From NCBI RefSeq assembly GCF_014171475.1, contig NZ_CP048817.1, forward strand, positions 248,001 to 312,000: 64,000 bases of DNA. The letters run 5' to 3'. Shown here one piece after another: positions 28,470-37,866 of the stretch. The position numbers and the translations under genes are program-made. The DNA comes from Sphingomonas sp. So64.6b. Lineage in GTDB: Bacteria > Pseudomonadota > Alphaproteobacteria > Sphingomonadales > Sphingomonadaceae. Under the pieces are notes generated by a model that saw only the letters and a program-made list of their open reading frames with translations, ran no database searches and was not told the origin of the DNA. Each line of letters begins with the position of its first letter. The first letter of the stretch is position 1.

Positions 28470-31400
28470 TTAGAATTTCTTGCCGATGGTGACATAAAGC
28501 TGGCGACCATAGGGGCTGTAAAGCGATCCCAGATAGCCGTCCGCGGTGATCGGCGGCTGCTTATCGAACAGGTTGCGCGCGCCAAGCCGGATGCGCGTGC
28601 CGTCCAGCGCGCCGCCCTTGAAGCGATATTGCGCGTAGAGGTTGAACGTCGTCTGGCCCTCGATGACATAGGGGTTGCCCTCCGTGTCGAGGAAGTTGGT
28701 GTCGTAGACCGAACTGGTCAGATTGGCGAAGCCGCCGATCTGGATCCGGTCGAGCGTCCAGGTCAGCGATCCGGTCACGCGCCACTTCGGCTTGCCGCGC
28801 ACCTGGATCAGGTCACTCGCATCCGTCAGCGGCGTCGCCGAGTTGATGTCGCCTGCAGCACGTGCGTCGAACAGGGCTTGCACCGCCGGCGGCGTGTCGC
28901 GCGAATATTTGGTCAGCCGCGCGGCGTTGATCGACAGGTCGAAATCGCCGATTCCGGTCTTTTTGACGTTGTAGAGCAGCGCGAGATCGATGCCCTGCAC
29001 CGTCTGCGGCAGCAAATTGACGAACTGGTCGCGGATCTGCGTCACGGCACCCGCCGGTGCCAGTCCGGTGCCCGCGAAAAATGCAATATCGTCGGCGTTC
29101 GGCACGGCGCGGATGACATTCGGATTGCTCGATCCCTGCATGCGCAGCAGATAGTCGAGCACCAGTGCGTTCTGTGGGCCGAACTGGCCGACGATGCCGA
29201 CCTGGCTGATCGCCCAGAAGTCCGCGGTCAGGGTCAGCCTGCCATAGCGGCTCGGCCAGAATTTGGGCTGCAATACCGTGCCCACGCTCCAGTTGGTGCT
29301 GTTCTCCGGCTTCAGGTCAGGATTGCCGCTGACGAAGATTGAATAGCTGATGCCGCGCGAGCAGGCGCCAAAGTTCGGGATCGGGGTGCGCGGCGGGGGG
29401 AGGTGCAGGTCGGCTTCGCAGCGGTAGAAATCGGTGTTCGACCCCAAGCGAGAATATTGCACCGTCTTGGTCTGCTCCAGGTTCGGCGCACGGAAGCCCT
29501 TGGACCAGGAACCACGTAGCCGCAGCCCGTCGACAAGGTCCCAGGCAGCGGCGATCTTCGGCTTCGCAACCGATCCGAAGTCGCTGTAATGCTCGTAACG
29601 ACCGGCCAGTTGGACATCGAGGCGGCGAACCAGCGGGATGTTCATGTCCGGCCCGACAATGGGCACGGCCAGTTCGGCGAACCCGGAGAACACTGTGCGG
29701 TCGCCTTGCGTGCTCGGCGTCGGGCTGACCGCCGCGACGTTGCTGGTCGAGACTTCGCCGGTCACCGAATCGGTGAAGACGATGTCACCATTGAGATTGG
29801 AATCGCGCTCGTCACGCTGCGTTTCATGCCGTGCCTCGATCCCGAACGCGATGCCCAGGTCGCCGCCGGGCAGAGTGAACAGATCGGGGCGCGACAGCTT
29901 GAAATCGCCCAGAGTCAGCGTGGTGGTCGATTGCCGGCGCAGCTTGAACTTGATCGCATCGATCGCCGCCTGGGAGGAGGGGTTGCAGTCGCCGGCGCTC
30001 GGCGTCGCCGCACAGCCGCCGTTGAACGGGTTATAGGCATCGGGCGTGGAGAGCGCGAGGCTGCGTTGCAGCGCGGTCATGTTGATCGCGTCGGAGCGGT
30101 CGGTCGCCCGCGCCTTCGAATAGAGCAAAGCGGTATCGAAATCGAAGCTGCCGATCCTGCCCTTCAGTCCGCCGAGAAAGCGCACCTGCCAATTCTTCAC
30201 ATCGACATATTGCGGCCCGGTATCGACGAAACGATAGGTCGACAGCCGTACCGGCAGGCCGGCCACGGGCACATTGGTCAGACCCGGAATGCGGTTCGGA
30301 TTGGCCGCGCCATTGGCGAAGGTTACCGGTCCGAACGGGTTCCAGTAATTGCTCGCGGGAACGACAATCGCGTTGAGATTGATCGTCGGCGGTTGGATCG
30401 CGTGCGTTTCGGCCTGGTAATAGCCGATTTCGGCATAGGCGGTGACGTTGTCGCTGATGTCGTAATGCGCGGTCAGGAAGCTGTTGTAGCGCTCGATACT
30501 CGGCGTGACGGTGGTGCCGATCGCGCCATCGAACCGCTCGTTGCGCAGCGTCGTCGCGGTCGCGCGCGTGCCGGAGCCATAGCAGGTGTCGGCGTTGATC
30601 GTGACAAGGCAGCCGGGATTGAGAATCGACTGGGTGTGGAACGCGCCGGCCGAGCTGGTCAGCGCGCGCGTGCCCATGCGGATCGTGCCGGGACCGCCGA
30701 CGACCGCGAAGTTCGCCCAGGGCGCTTGGGTCGCACGTCCGTCCGAGCCGAGATTGCTCGCGAAATCAGGGTTGTCCGCAAAGAAGGCACGCAGGTCGGC
30801 GGTCGCGGTATAGGGCTGGTCCTCGGCCAGCTGCGCGGTGCGTTTGGTGTAATCGAGGAACAGCGAGACATTGCCGCGCCCGTCGGCGAAATTGGTGCCG
30901 CCGAACGCGGTCAGCTCATATTCCTTGCGGTGCGTACCCTCGGCATATTGATAGCGGCCATCAACCGTCAGGCCTTGAAAGTCGGTCTTGGTCACGGTGT
31001 TGACCACGCCGGCGACCGCGTCCGCGCCATAGATAGCGGCGGCGCCATCGCGCAGGATTTCGAGCCGCTCGATACCGGCAACGGGAATCGCGTTGGAATT
31101 ATAGCCAAGTACGGGGATATTGCCCTCGCCGGCCTGGCTGGAGGGATGCTGCACCAGGCGGCGGCCGTTGAGCAGCACCAAAGTGTTGCCGGTGCCGAGG
31201 TTGCGCAAATTGATCGAATTGACGTCTCCGCGCGCGGCGTTGCTGGTCTGCGGGTTATTCGACGGGTTGAAGCTGACTTCGCCCATTTGCGGGATCGAGC
31301 GGATCAGATCGTCGCCCGACAACGCGCCGGTTGCTTCGATCTCCTTCGCGCTGACCACCGTTACCGGCAGCGCCGCGGTCGAACTAACGCCGCGGATCTG

Positions 31401-31589
31401 CGTGCCGACGACGACGATGTCGCCCTCGGGCTGCGGCGTCCCGGCATCATCTGGCGTATCCGATGCGATCCCCGGCACTGTGTTGTCGACCGGCTGTGGC
31501 GGCGCCTCCTGTGCCAAGGCCGCGCCTGATATGGTCAGCGCAATCAACCCTGTTCCCGCGCAAAGCACGGCACGAAGCCCCTTGGTCAT
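28470..31589 (-). CDS. Large TonB-dependent receptor
   Basis: A 1039-residue outer-membrane receptor with signal peptide LIALTISGAALAQ, a TonB box-like GDIVVVGTQIRG, a plug with GTGNTLVLLNGRRLVQHPS, and a barrel ending in IGKKF. Its size and the LLNGRRL plug place it among the large sphingomonad/caulobacter receptors for carbohydrates or other organic substrates, not siderophores. Its ATG is 2 bp after the dctA stop, and the GGGAGGA ribosome site is inside the last dctA codons. This indicates tight coupling to dicarboxylate transport. Confidence 0.9.
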   Translation of the reverse strand: MTKGLRAVLCAGTGLIALTISGAALAQEAPPQPVDNTVPGIASDTPDDAGTPQPEGDIVVVGTQIRGVSSTAALPVTVVSAKEIEATGALSGDDLIRSIPQMGEVSFNPSNNPQTSNAARGDVNSINLRNLGTGNTLVLLNGRRLVQHPSSQAGEGNIPVLGYNSNAIPVAGIERLEILRDGAAAIYGADAVAGVVNTVTKTDFQGLTVDGRYQYAEGTHRKEYELTAFGGTNFADGRGNVSLFLDYTKRTAQLAEDQPYTATADLRAFFADNPDFASNLGSDGRATQAPWANFAVVGGPGTIRMGTRALTSSAGAFHTQSILNPGCLVTINADTCYGSGTRATATTLRNERFDGAIGTTVTPSIERYNSFLTAHYDISDNVTAYAEIGYYQAETHAIQPPTINLNAIVVPASNYWNPFGPVTFANGAANPNRIPGLTNVPVAGLPVRLSTYRFVDTGPQYVDVKNWQVRFLGGLKGRIGSFDFDTALLYSKARATDRSDAINMTALQRSLALSTPDAYNPFNGGCAATPSAGDCNPSSQAAIDAIKFKLRRQSTTTLTLGDFKLSRPDLFTLPGGDLGIAFGIEARHETQRDERDSNLNGDIVFTDSVTGEVSTSNVAAVSPTPSTQGDRTVFSGFAELAVPIVGPDMNIPLVRRLDVQLAGRYEHYSDFGSVAKPKIAAAWDLVDGLRLRGSWSKGFRAPNLEQTKTVQYSRLGSNTDFYRCEADLHLPPPRTPIPNFGACSRGISYSIFVSGNPDLKPENSTNWSVGTVLQPKFWPSRYGRLTLTADFWAISQVGIVGQFGPQNALVLDYLLRMQGSSNPNVIRAVPNADDIAFFAGTGLAPAGAVTQIRDQFVNLLPQTVQGIDLALLYNVKKTGIGDFDLSINAARLTKYSRDTPPAVQALFDARAAGDINSATPLTDASDLIQVRGKPKWRVTGSLTWTLDRIQIGGFANLTSSVYDTNFLDTEGNPYVIEGQTTFNLYAQYRFKGGALDGTRIRLGARNLFDKQPPITADGYLGSLYSPYGRQLYVTIGKKF

Positions 31590-31591
31590 GT

Positions 31592-32938
31592 CTATCCTCC
31601 CTGTTCGATTATTGTTTTGTCGTTGTCGGCGATCAGATCGGCGGTCTGACGATTGGCCAGCACCGCATTGAGCTGGTCGCGGTCGAGCGCATTTTCCCAG
31701 CGCGCGACGACGATCGTCGCGACCGCATTGCCCATGAAATTGGTCAGGCTGCGGCATTCCGACATAAAGCGGTCGACGCCGAGGATCAGCGCCATGCCCG
31801 CGACCGGCACCGAGGGTACGATCGACAGCGTCGCGGCGAGCGTGATGAAGCCCGCCCCGGTGACGCCCGCCGCGCCCTTGGACGACAGCATCGCCACGCC
31901 GAGCAGCGCGAGTTCCTGTCCCAAAGTCAGGTCGACATTGCACGCCTGCGCGATGAACAGGGCGGCCAGCGTCATATAGATGTTGGTGCCGTCGAGATTG
32001 AACGAATAACCGGTCGGCACGACCAGCCCGACGATCTTCTTGTCGCAGCCGGCGCGCTCAAGCTTCTCCATCAGGCTGGGCAAGGCGGCCTCGGATGAAG
32101 AGGTGCCGAGTACGAGCAGCAGTTCGGCCTTGAGATAGGCGATCAGGCGGAAGATCGAGAAGCCATGCAGCCGCGCAACCGCGCCGAGGATGACCAGCAC
32201 GAAGAATAGCGACGTCAGATAGAAGGTCGCGACCAGCGCGCCGAGATTGACCAGGCTGCCCGCGCCATATTTGCCGATGGTGAAGGCGATCGCACCGAAC
32301 GCGCCGATCGGCGCGACGCGCATCAGGATCGCGACCAGCTTGAACACCACGATGGCAGTGCGTTCGATCAGGTCGAGGATCGGCTCGCCCGGCCTTCCGA
32401 CCAGCAGCAGCGAAATGCCGAACAGGATCGCGACGAACAATGTCTGCAGGATCGATCCGTCGGTCAGTGCCGAGACCATCGTCGTCGGTACGATCGCCAT
32501 CAGGAAATCGACGAAGTTGGTTTCAGCCGCCTGGTGGCTGTAATCGGCCACCGCCGCGCTGTGCAGCGTCGAGGGGTCGATGTTCATGCCCGCGCCCGGC
32601 TGCACGACATTGGCGACGACCAGGCCGACGACCAGCGCAAGGGTCGAGAAGAACAGGAAATAACCGAACGCCTTGCCGGCGACGCGGCCGACGGTCGACA
32701 GTTCGCGCATGCTGGCGATGCCGCTGACCACGGTCAGGAGGATCACCGGCGCGATGATCATCTTCACCAGCTTGATGAAGAAATCGCCGAGCGGCTTCAG
32801 CGCTTCGCCGGTCGCTGGCCAGAAATGGCCGACGATCACGCCAAGGATGATCGCGACGATCACCTGGACATAGAGATGCGCGTAGATCGGCGTGCGGCGA
32901 TGGGCACCGGGCAATGCTGCGCTGACAGATACTTTCAT
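31592..32938 (-). CDS. dctA: C4-dicarboxylate/cation symporter DctA
   Basis: A 448-residue DAACS-family transporter. It shows [20 protein letters not shown] at the start, [20 protein letters not shown] (serine-rich hairpin), [25 protein letters not shown] and [29 protein letters not shown], all DctA landmarks. It imports succinate, fumarate and malate. The divergent dctB/dctD genes are the expected regulators. The start at MKVSVS is preferred. It is the first gene of a dctA-TonB receptor-SGNH unit. Confidence 0.92.
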   Translation of the reverse strand: MKVSVSAALPGAHRRTPIYAHLYVQVIVAIILGVIVGHFWPATGEALKPLGDFFIKLVKMIIAPVILLTVVSGIASMRELSTVGRVAGKAFGYFLFFSTLALVVGLVVANVVQPGAGMNIDPSTLHSAAVADYSHQAAETNFVDFLMAIVPTTMVSALTDGSILQTLFVAILFGISLLLVGRPGEPILDLIERTAIVVFKLVAILMRVAPIGAFGAIAFTIGKYGAGSLVNLGALVATFYLTSLFFVLVILGAVARLHGFSIFRLIAYLKAELLLVLGTSSSEAALPSLMEKLERAGCDKKIVGLVVPTGYSFNLDGTNIYMTLAALFIAQACNVDLTLGQELALLGVAMLSSKGAAGVTGAGFITLAATLSIVPSVPVAGMALILGVDRFMSECRSLTNFMGNAVATIVVARWENALDRDQLNAVLANRQTADLIADNDKTIIEQGG

Positions 32939-33101
32939 CGATCCCCTCAAAGGCGCTTGATGCGCCGGGCCTCTTTGTAGCTGGACCCTCTGCGGCTATC
33001 CTAATCTCGCCTTGGGCCCGTGCCAGCAAAGCGATGAAATGCTTCAAGGTATTGGGATCAAATGATAATTCCTCCGGCTTGTGGATATATGGACTTGAGA
33101 A

Positions 33102-33121
33102 ATGTGCGATTATCCGCACAT
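33102..33121. promoter_or_regulatory. DctD-type activator site 1
   Basis: ATGTGCG-ATTATC-CGCACAT is a perfect 7-bp-arm dyad. It matches the TGTGCG..CGCACA style described for rhizobial DctD upstream activator sites. It lies about 165 bp upstream of dctA and 32 bp before the dctB start. Confidence 0.65.
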
Positions 33122-33133
33122 GCATTTTCCTGA

Positions 33134-33151
33134 TGTGTGATAAATCGCTCA
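33134..33151. promoter_or_regulatory. DctD-type activator site 2 (degenerate)
   Basis: TGTGTG-ATAAAT-CGCTCA has the same half-site order and 6-bp spacer as site 1 with two mismatched positions. Its centre is 31 bp from that of site 1, close to three helical turns. It ends immediately before the dctB GTG, so occupancy could also repress dctB. Confidence 0.5.
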
Positions 33152-33152
33152 A

Positions 33153-34931
33153 GTGACTCGATTCCGTACCCCCCGGTTTGCCCTGATCCTGGCTTTGCTG
33201 CTGATCGGCGCGGCAGCGCTGATCCTGGCCAGCGGGCGCTGGGCACTGGGTGAGGCTGAACGTCATGCCGACACGGCGGCTCGCCAGACGGCGAACGTGC
33301 AGGCCGGCTTGCTCGCCAGCGAGCTGCAGAAATTCCGTCTCCTGCCGCTGGTGCTGATCGACTATCCCGATGTCGCCACGATGCTCGATGGCGGCGACGC
33401 GGCGACGCAGCAGCGGCTTAACGGCACACTCGAACTGTTCGCGCATCGCACCGATGCGGCGGCGATCTATGTGATCGATGCCCAGGGCCGTACGCGCGCC
33501 GCAAGCAACTGGCGGTTGCCGACCAGCTTCGTCGGGCAGAATTATGCTTTCCGTCCCTATTTCCGCGACGCGATGCGCGCCGGCGGGTCGGAGCTGTTCG
33601 CGCTCGGCACAGTCAGCGGACGGCCCGGCCTGTTCCTCGCCCGGCGGGTCGATCGCGGCGGTCGCGCGCTTGGCACGGTCGTGGTCAAGGTCGAGTTCGA
33701 CCGCGTCGAGCAAGCCTGGGCACATGCCGGCGGAATCAGTTTCGTGACCGATCCGCACGGTGTGATCCTGATCACCAGCCGGCCCGACTGGCGCTTCCGC
33801 ACCACTCATGCGCTTGACGCCGCGACGCTGGCCGATGCGCGTCGTACCCTGCAGTTCGGCGCGAAACCGCCAGTGGCCGCACCGCTCTCGTTGGGCCGAT
33901 CCTCCGCGACCGTACCGCTCGGTGACCGCACGGCGCGCTACCGTGTGGCGCGCTCGCCTGCCGCGCTTTCCGGCGCGGTACTGGTGCGGCTCGAGCCGCT
34001 CGAACCGGCGCTGGCCGCTGCAACGACGCGTGCCCGGCTCTGGGGCGTTGCGATCCTGTTGCTGGTCGGTCTCGCGGCGGGGTTCTTCATTCGCGCTGCC
34101 GACACGCGGCGCTTGCAGAACGAGGCGCGCGTCGCGCTTGAGAAGGAAGTGGCGCACCGCACTGTCGAGCTACGCGACGCCAATGCCCGGCTGACGGTGG
34201 AATCGCACGAACGGATCGAAGCCGATCACCGCTTTCGCGCCGCGCGTGAGGAACTCGCTCAGGCCAACCGCCTCGGATCAATCGGGCAAATCACGGCGGG
34301 CGTCGCGCATGAGATCAATCAGCCGGTCGCCGCGATTCGCACCTTTGCCGAAAACGCCGTGCGTTTCCTCGACCGCGGCGCACCCGATACGGCGCGCGGC
34401 AATCTCGATCAGATCGTCGGCCTCACCGCGCGGATCGGCACGATCACCGCTGAACTGCGCTCCTTTGCGCGGCGCCGCACGCCGGCGACCGGCGCGGTGC
34501 CGATCGCCTCGGTGATCGATGGTGCGTTGTTGCTGATCGGCGAGCAGGCCAGGAGGGTGATCGCGGTCGACCTGCCGCCATCCTTGCGCGATGTGACGGT
34601 GGTGGGCGACCGCGTGCGGCTCGAACAGGTGCTGATCAACCTGCTGCAGAATGCGCTCGATGCGGTCGAGACGATGGCCGATCGGCACGTGTCGATCCGG
34701 GTCACCGGGGACACCGATGTGCAACTCGCGGTCACCGACAATGGCGGCGGCATCGACCCCGGCATCGCGGACACGCTGTTCACGCCCTTCGCCTCGTCCA
34801 AGCCCGAAGGCCTTGGTCTCGGTCTCGCCATCGCCCGTGACATCGCGCGCGAATTCGGCGGCGATGTCGCGCTTAGTCCGCCGTCATCGCCGACCGGCGC
34901 AACTTTCCTTTTCGCATTGAGGCGCGCCTGA
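33153..34931 (+). CDS. dctB: DctB-like C4-dicarboxylate sensor histidine kinase
   Basis: A 592-residue kinase from a GTG start. It has a membrane helix at about 9-27, a periplasmic dCache-type sensor (30-290), a second helix at about 297-313 and a coiled linker. The HisKA box GSIGQITAGVAHEINQPVAAI has H386, and the ATPase domain carries LINLLQNALDAV (N box), VTDNGGGID and GLGLGLAIARDI. Periplasmic dicarboxylates would trigger phosphotransfer to the DctD-like protein, whose ATG overlaps this stop. Confidence 0.88.
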   Translation: MTRFRTPRFALILALLLIGAAALILASGRWALGEAERHADTAARQTANVQAGLLASELQKFRLLPLVLIDYPDVATMLDGGDAATQQRLNGTLELFAHRTDAAAIYVIDAQGRTRAASNWRLPTSFVGQNYAFRPYFRDAMRAGGSELFALGTVSGRPGLFLARRVDRGGRALGTVVVKVEFDRVEQAWAHAGGISFVTDPHGVILITSRPDWRFRTTHALDAATLADARRTLQFGAKPPVAAPLSLGRSSATVPLGDRTARYRVARSPAALSGAVLVRLEPLEPALAAATTRARLWGVAILLLVGLAAGFFIRAADTRRLQNEARVALEKEVAHRTVELRDANARLTVESHERIEADHRFRAAREELAQANRLGSIGQITAGVAHEINQPVAAIRTFAENAVRFLDRGAPDTARGNLDQIVGLTARIGTITAELRSFARRRTPATGAVPIASVIDGALLLIGEQARRVIAVDLPPSLRDVTVVGDRVRLEQVLINLLQNALDAVETMADRHVSIRVTGDTDVQLAVTDNGGGIDPGIADTLFTPFASSKPEGLGLGLAIARDIAREFGGDVALSPPSSPTGATFLFALRRA

Positions 34932-36268
34932 TGTTCGACATCGCCCAATCGGTCATCTTCGTCGAAGATGACGACCAGCTTCGCGACGCGACCGTCCAGG
35001 CGCTCGAACTGGCCGGTTTCGCGGTGCAGGCCTTTGCCGGCGCATCGGACGCGCTGCTCGCGATCACCCCGGATTTCACCGGTGTCGTCGTCTCCGACAT
35101 CCGCATGCCGAAGATGGACGGGCTGCAACTGCTCGATCATGTCCGCGCGCTCGACGCCGACATTCCGGTGATCCTGGTCACCGGGCATGGCGACGTGACC
35201 ATGGCAGTGTCGGCGCTGCACGACGGCGCGTTCGATTTCCTGATCAAGCCGTTCGCCGCCGATCACCTGACCGCAAGCGTCGCGCGCGCTCTCGAACGCC
35301 GGCAGTTGGTGATCGACAATCGTTCCTTGCGCGCGGCGGCGGCGGAAGGGGACAGCGATAGCCCGTTGATCGGGGACAGCGCGCCGATGGTCCGGCTGCG
35401 CGCGACGATCCGGCAATTGGCGCAGGCCGATGTCGATGTGCTGGTCGAGGGGGAGACCGGCACCGGCAAGGAACTGGTCGCGCTGATGCTTCACCGCCTC
35501 GGCCCCCGGCGCGGCCGCCCGTTCGTCGCGGTCGATTGCGCTGCCTTGCCCGATGCGCTCGCCGAGACCGAGCTGTTCGGCCATGCCGCCGACAGCGTCG
35601 TCCATACCCGCCTATCGCGCACCGGGCGGATCGCCGGATCGAGCGGCGGCACCTTGCTGCTCGATGAGATCGACAGCATGTCGCCGGCGATCCAGGCCAA
35701 ATTGCTCCGCGTGCTGGAGGAGCGCGAGGTGCTGCCGCTCGGCGCCGACCGTCCTCAGCCGGTCGACCTTCACGTCGTCGCGACGAGCAAGCGCAACCTC
35801 GCCGAGGCGGTCGCCGACGGCGCCTTTCGCGCCGACCTGTTCTACCGCCTCAACGTGCTGCGCCTGCGCGTGCCGCCGTTACGCGAACGCGCCGGTGACG
35901 TGCTCGCCCTGTTCGCGACCTTTGTCGACGAATTCAGGCAGCGGCTCGATGGTGCCGATGTCGTGCTCGACGATGGTTTGCGGCGTAAATTGCAGACGCA
36001 CGACTGGCCCGGCAATGTTCGCGAGCTGCGCAATTTCGCACTGGAAACAGTGCTTGGCCTTCAGTCCGAGGATCATGCGCCGGCGCAGCCCGGTGCCGAC
36101 TTGCCGACCCGCGTCAACCAGTTCGAGGCCAAGGCGATCGAGGACGCGCTCCGCGCCACCGGCGGACGGGTCGCGGCGGCGCTGACGCTGCTCGGCATTC
36201 CGCGCAAGACATTCTACGACAAGATCACCCGCCACGGCATCGACCTCGCCGCTTATCGCAACGGGTAG
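34931..36268 (+). CDS. DctD-like NtrC-family response regulator lacking GAFTGA
   Basis: A 445-residue regulator. The receiver domain has D56 as phosphoacceptor (VSDIRMPKMDG). The AAA+ domain has Walker A GETGTGKE (174-181) and LLLDEID Walker B, and a Fis-type HTH closes the C-terminus (GRVAAALTLLGIPRKTFYDKI). The loop after ELFGH reads DSVVHT (221-226), where the sigma-54-contact motif GAFTGA should be. Rhodobacter NtrC shows a comparable loss and works with sigma-70. It is probably the partner of the upstream DctB and binds the tandem sites in front of dctA. Confidence 0.85.
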   Translation: MFDIAQSVIFVEDDDQLRDATVQALELAGFAVQAFAGASDALLAITPDFTGVVVSDIRMPKMDGLQLLDHVRALDADIPVILVTGHGDVTMAVSALHDGAFDFLIKPFAADHLTASVARALERRQLVIDNRSLRAAAAEGDSDSPLIGDSAPMVRLRATIRQLAQADVDVLVEGETGTGKELVALMLHRLGPRRGRPFVAVDCAALPDALAETELFGHAADSVVHTRLSRTGRIAGSSGGTLLLDEIDSMSPAIQAKLLRVLEEREVLPLGADRPQPVDLHVVATSKRNLAEAVADGAFRADLFYRLNVLRLRVPPLRERAGDVLALFATFVDEFRQRLDGADVVLDDGLRRKLQTHDWPGNVRELRNFALETVLGLQSEDHAPAQPGADLPTRVNQFEAKAIEDALRATGGRVAAALTLLGIPRKTFYDKITRHGIDLAAYRNG

Positions 36269-36308
36269 CGGGCCGGTGCCGTCTTGCCGGATCAAACTCC
36301 AGAACCTT

Positions 36309-37847
36309 CTATTTCCCGTCGGGCCCGTCCAGCTGCGCCGCTCCGGCGATCGATTTGGCCAGCTCGGACCATGGCGTCGGCCCGATATGCATCATGAAGA
36401 AGCGCTCGGGCTTCAGCCCTTCGCGCGCCGCCGCGTCGGTCACTTCGCTCACCGCTTGCGGAAAGGAATAACCGCGCTCGCCGCCGCCCTGAAACGGGTC
36501 GCTGCCATAAAGCAACCGGTGCTCGGGAAACCAGATCATCATCTGCCGTTCACTGACTTCGCCGTGAAGCGGATAGATCACCATGCGGTTGGCACCCGTG
36601 CCCAGCGTCGTCGCGCCGCTTACCGGGCGCAGGATCGCCTTGCGCGGCTTGCGCTGCAGCGCGTCGGGGCGGCTGGTATAGGGCGCGGCGATCACGCGCT
36701 TGAGGATCGGCGCGTTGATGTCGAGATGATAGATCGGAATGCCCGCCGCGACATATTCGCGCACCCCCGCCAGATGCGGCCATGAATCCGACGTCGTCAC
36801 TACTGCCTTGACCGGCAAATCGGGGAAACGCCGCCGTGCCTCGGCGATCGACTTGGCGGCATAACCCGATGAGATCGGCGCTTCGATGATCACCACGCCG
36901 TCATCCTGTCGCACGAATGCGACGTTCCACGGCCCCGGCACCAGCACGATGCCGGGCGCGAGATCGACCGGCGGCTGGCGCGTGCTGCCGAACGGCATAT
37001 CGCCGGGCGCGACGGGCGCGGGCAGCGCGGCAAACGCCGCGCGGATTTCCGGCGTGATCTGCAACTCGGCCTCGGTCGCCGGCGTGTCGAGGCTCAGCGT
37101 GCCGATCGCCCAGCTGCCCTCGGGCTGGCCGTTTCGCGTTATGTCCCATTGCAGCGGCATCTTCACGCCGCCCTTGCCGATCCACCAGAAACTGTACGAC
37201 GTGCGCACCACCGTATCGCCGAGGAAGCGCCAGTAACCGGCGCGCGCCAGCGGCCCGGCATAATCCATCGCGGTCGGCAGATGCGTGTAGCGATCGAGGA
37301 AGATCGTCACCGGCGCGCCGTCCAGGCTGAACCTCACCACATCCTGCGGCACCGATTGCATCGTGACCGCCGGCGCGACACGCACATCCGGCGCATCGAG
37401 CGCGGTGAGCAGCAAGCGTTCCGGGCTTAGCGCCAATGTCTCGCGCGACAGCGTCACCATTTCGGCGGTGCCCGGGCTGCGCGCTTCGCCGGCAAGGCGC
37501 ATTGCGGTGCTCTTGTCGGCGATGAACCCGGTGGTGAACTTGCCCATCGGATTGATCGTCGATTCGGTCACGCTGCGCTGCCGCCCGCGCTCATGGTCGT
37601 GCACATCGCTCACCACTTGATGCTCGACGATATAGGGTCCCTCAGGCCGCTCCGATTGCTCGAGCATGTTGCGATAACCGGTCGCGCTCCACCGAACCGC
37701 CTTGATCGCACGCAATTTCTCTTCGCCGCCCTGCGCGCTCAGCGCCTTGCGCAGCAGCACGCCCGCTGCGGGGTCGGCGGGCGGCGCCGGCCTTGGCGCG
37801 GGTGCCGCCTGCAGGGCAATCGTCAGCACGGCCATCGCAAACATCAT
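36309..37847 (-). CDS. Metallo-beta-lactamase-fold protein with degenerate metal motif
   Basis: A 512-residue protein with a signal-like N-terminus (MMFAMAVLTIALQAAPAP). The N-terminal half is of unknown type. The C-terminal half (about 295-500) follows the MBL fold order: VLVPGPWNVAFVRQDDGVVIIEAPISSGYA, VKAVVTTSDSWPHLAGVREYVAAGIPIYH, and YPLHGEVSERQMMIWFPEHRLLYGSDPF. The usual HxHxDH is replaced by TSDSWPH, so metal binding is doubtful or altered. Function unknown. Confidence 0.72.
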   Translation of the reverse strand: MMFAMAVLTIALQAAPAPRPAPPADPAAGVLLRKALSAQGGEEKLRAIKAVRWSATGYRNMLEQSERPEGPYIVEHQVVSDVHDHERGRQRSVTESTINPMGKFTTGFIADKSTAMRLAGEARSPGTAEMVTLSRETLALSPERLLLTALDAPDVRVAPAVTMQSVPQDVVRFSLDGAPVTIFLDRYTHLPTAMDYAGPLARAGYWRFLGDTVVRTSYSFWWIGKGGVKMPLQWDITRNGQPEGSWAIGTLSLDTPATEAELQITPEIRAAFAALPAPVAPGDMPFGSTRQPPVDLAPGIVLVPGPWNVAFVRQDDGVVIIEAPISSGYAAKSIAEARRRFPDLPVKAVVTTSDSWPHLAGVREYVAAGIPIYHLDINAPILKRVIAAPYTSRPDALQRKPRKAILRPVSGATTLGTGANRMVIYPLHGEVSERQMMIWFPEHRLLYGSDPFQGGGERGYSFPQAVSEVTDAAAREGLKPERFFMMHIGPTPWSELAKSIAGAAQLDGPDGK

Positions 37848-37866
37848 CGTCTCCTCGTCAGTTGCG

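Noticed and set aside
29589..31529. Plus-strand 646-codon frame opposite the large TonB receptor
   Set aside because: Arg/Gly/Asp-rich shadow of a well-supported receptor gene.
33011..33024. Sigma-54 promoter for dctA
   Set aside because: TGGCACGGG resembles a -24 element but no GC dinucleotide occurs at the right -12 distance.
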